Shown one piece after another: positions 62,816-64,000 of a stretch of DNA of 64,000 nt. Every line of letters begins with the position of its first letter. The stretch's first letter is position 1. Source of the stretch: Jaapia argillacea MUCL 33604. Taxonomy: Eukaryota > Basidiomycota > Agaricomycetes > Jaapiales > Jaapiaceae. The notes beneath the pieces are model-generated. The model saw only the letters and a program-made list of their open reading frames with translations. It was not told the DNA's origin and did no database searches. The stretch lies in assembly GCA_000697665.1 (NCBI GenBank), contig KL197728.1:238272-302271 (forward strand). The letters run 5' to 3'. A program made the translations under genes and the position numbers.

Positions 62816-64000
62816 ATGAGTCGCAAGCTCAGCGCCTTGGAGCGCAGGATTCATCAGACTGCCCTTGCAAAATCTGAGAAAGTCAGTACGCTCCGCTCTG
62901 CTCCTCGGCGACCCAGGTTTTCACTTATCCACCTCGCAGACGTTAACTCAAAGAGAGCTCGATGATCTGGCTCCTGACCCTTCAACACGACTCGCTGCAG
63001 TCAATTTCCTACTTGGTTCTGTGAGTAAAGCTACTGTTTTGTCCGATATCGTTATGCAATGATCTGAACGCGAGGCTGACGGCCTGCAGGGAATGTTCAC
63101 GATGCTCTCCTCTACTAGAGGCTCTATATCGTATCGTGCCCTCCTTCAAAGCGAGGTGGAAGTGTATGTTACATTTTCTCACCCCTGCCGCCTGTTTGAA
63201 ACCAATCTTCCCTGGACTGTAGAAAGAGGAGCTTATCTAGTGATGAGGTCATGGTACTTGGCCAAATACAAGGGGCGGGTAATCAAGGTGGGAGCACTAC
63301 TCTGCGATATGAGATCATCTTTTAAACCCATTCTTGTTGCCCGTGTGGAACATTCAGGTATATGGACAAAACACATCAAGTCGAAAACTGGGTTACATCA
63401 AACGGTGGTTGATAAATGTTTGAAGTTGCTAGTTCAAAAGCAGCTGGTCAAGGCGACATCGGACGTCCGGGTTCGTTGTGGTCCATCGTCATTTGATATG
63501 TTGTCTCACAACGTTCTCAGCATAAAGCTCGCAAGATCTACATCCTTTTTCATCTCGAACCTTCCGTGGAACTCACTGGAGGGCCCTGGTATACCGACCA
63601 TGAATTAGATACCGAGTTCATTAAGCTGCTCTGCCGTGCATGCTTGAGCATCGTCAAGGAGCATGTACGACCTAGTTCATTTCTTTCTGATATATTTCAA
63701 TGCTAACCAATGACCCGATGCCCATCCTGCATATTTGCGTCTCAAATATAGAGTTTCCCAAAGATCCATCATGGTGAAGAGGAGCAGCGACGAGCACTGT
63801 ACCCACCTTCTCATCCTCCTTTATACCCATCTTCAGTGCAAGTACATGTACGTCATTTCCCCATGATCACCCTCAGGACAACCATATCTTATATCACTCC
63901 AGGCATTATTGAACAAAAGCAAGATAACGGACACAGAGCTCACCGTTGAACACGTGGAGATGCTTCTTAAGGTATTGGTCCTTGATGGAGAGATTGAGAT
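62816..64000 (+). CDS. RPC34: RNA polymerase III subunit RPC6/RPC34, N-terminal part (cut by window edge)
   Basis: Subunit of the RPC3-RPC6-RPC7 initiation subcomplex of RNA polymerase III, made of tandem winged helices. The start is the ATG at 62816 (MSRKLSALERRIHQTAL). Exons join at 62881/62940, 63020/63090, near 63163 to 63239 and near 63285 to 63358. The first winged helix has DPSTRLAAVNFLLGSGMF. GIWTKHIKSKTGLHQTVVDK opens the second, ending KLLVQKQLVKATSDVR. The conserved KARKIYILFHLEPSVELTGG and PWYTDHELDTEFIKLLC follow, and the third winged helix starts at the edge (LTVEHVEMLLKVLVLDGEIE). The gene continues past the window. Confidence 0.94.

Overview
The window is nuclear DNA of a filamentous basidiomycete, most likely an Agaricomycete. 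The evidence is dense short GT-AG introns (about 45-75 nt), many very small exons, and families typical of Agaricomycetes: a DUF4470-MYND protein, a DUF6533 membrane protein, a Cys-rich Skg6-like membrane protein, pyranose 2-oxidase and aldos-2-ulose dehydratase. I saw no transposon, LTR element, virus-like element or CRISPR array.

Layout. 1-6616: a divergent pair, pyranose 2-oxidase (minus, running off the left edge) and aldos-2-ulose dehydratase (plus). These are two consecutive enzymes of one sugar-oxidation pathway (glucose to glucosone to ascopyrone M/cortalcerone type pyranones). 7226-10888: a DUF4470-MYND protein (minus). 11293-21091: SFT2 (plus), the inner-ring nucleoporin NUP192/NUP205 (minus) and the NatC catalytic subunit NAA30 (plus). 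21512-24112: the ER chaperone BiP/KAR2 (minus), ending in HDEL. 24988-34047: three head-to-tail copies of a GABA-type amino-acid permease with the same exon plan and a shared promoter block. 34299-40249: an M28 aminopeptidase (plus) and cytosolic leucyl-tRNA synthetase (minus). 40947-46074: a glycosyltransferase-like type II membrane protein (plus) and a Cys-rich ectodomain protein that splices in frame into a polytopic membrane protein (minus). 47762-51192: a conserved hypothetical protein and a DUF6533 membrane protein. 51659-56239: an ERCC6L2-like SNF2 helicase. 56570-64000: an otubain, a nucleotidyltransferase-like hypothetical (minus), PUS3/DEG1, an NHP6-type HMG-box protein and the start of RPC6/RPC34.

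How genes relate. Only two groups look functionally linked: the oxidase/dehydratase pair, and the permease array, which may be joined by the neighbouring M28 aminopeptidase (peptide breakdown and amino-acid uptake). The rest is housekeeping in mixed orientation.

Most unusual structure. In the helicase, the reading frame across the Walker A motif is restored only if two canonical introns flank a one-nucleotide exon at 52888. Exons of 8-26 nt also recur in the oxidase, dehydratase, helicase, NAA30 and BiP genes. Most exon joins below were worked out by hand and summed to whole codons; no RNA evidence was available.
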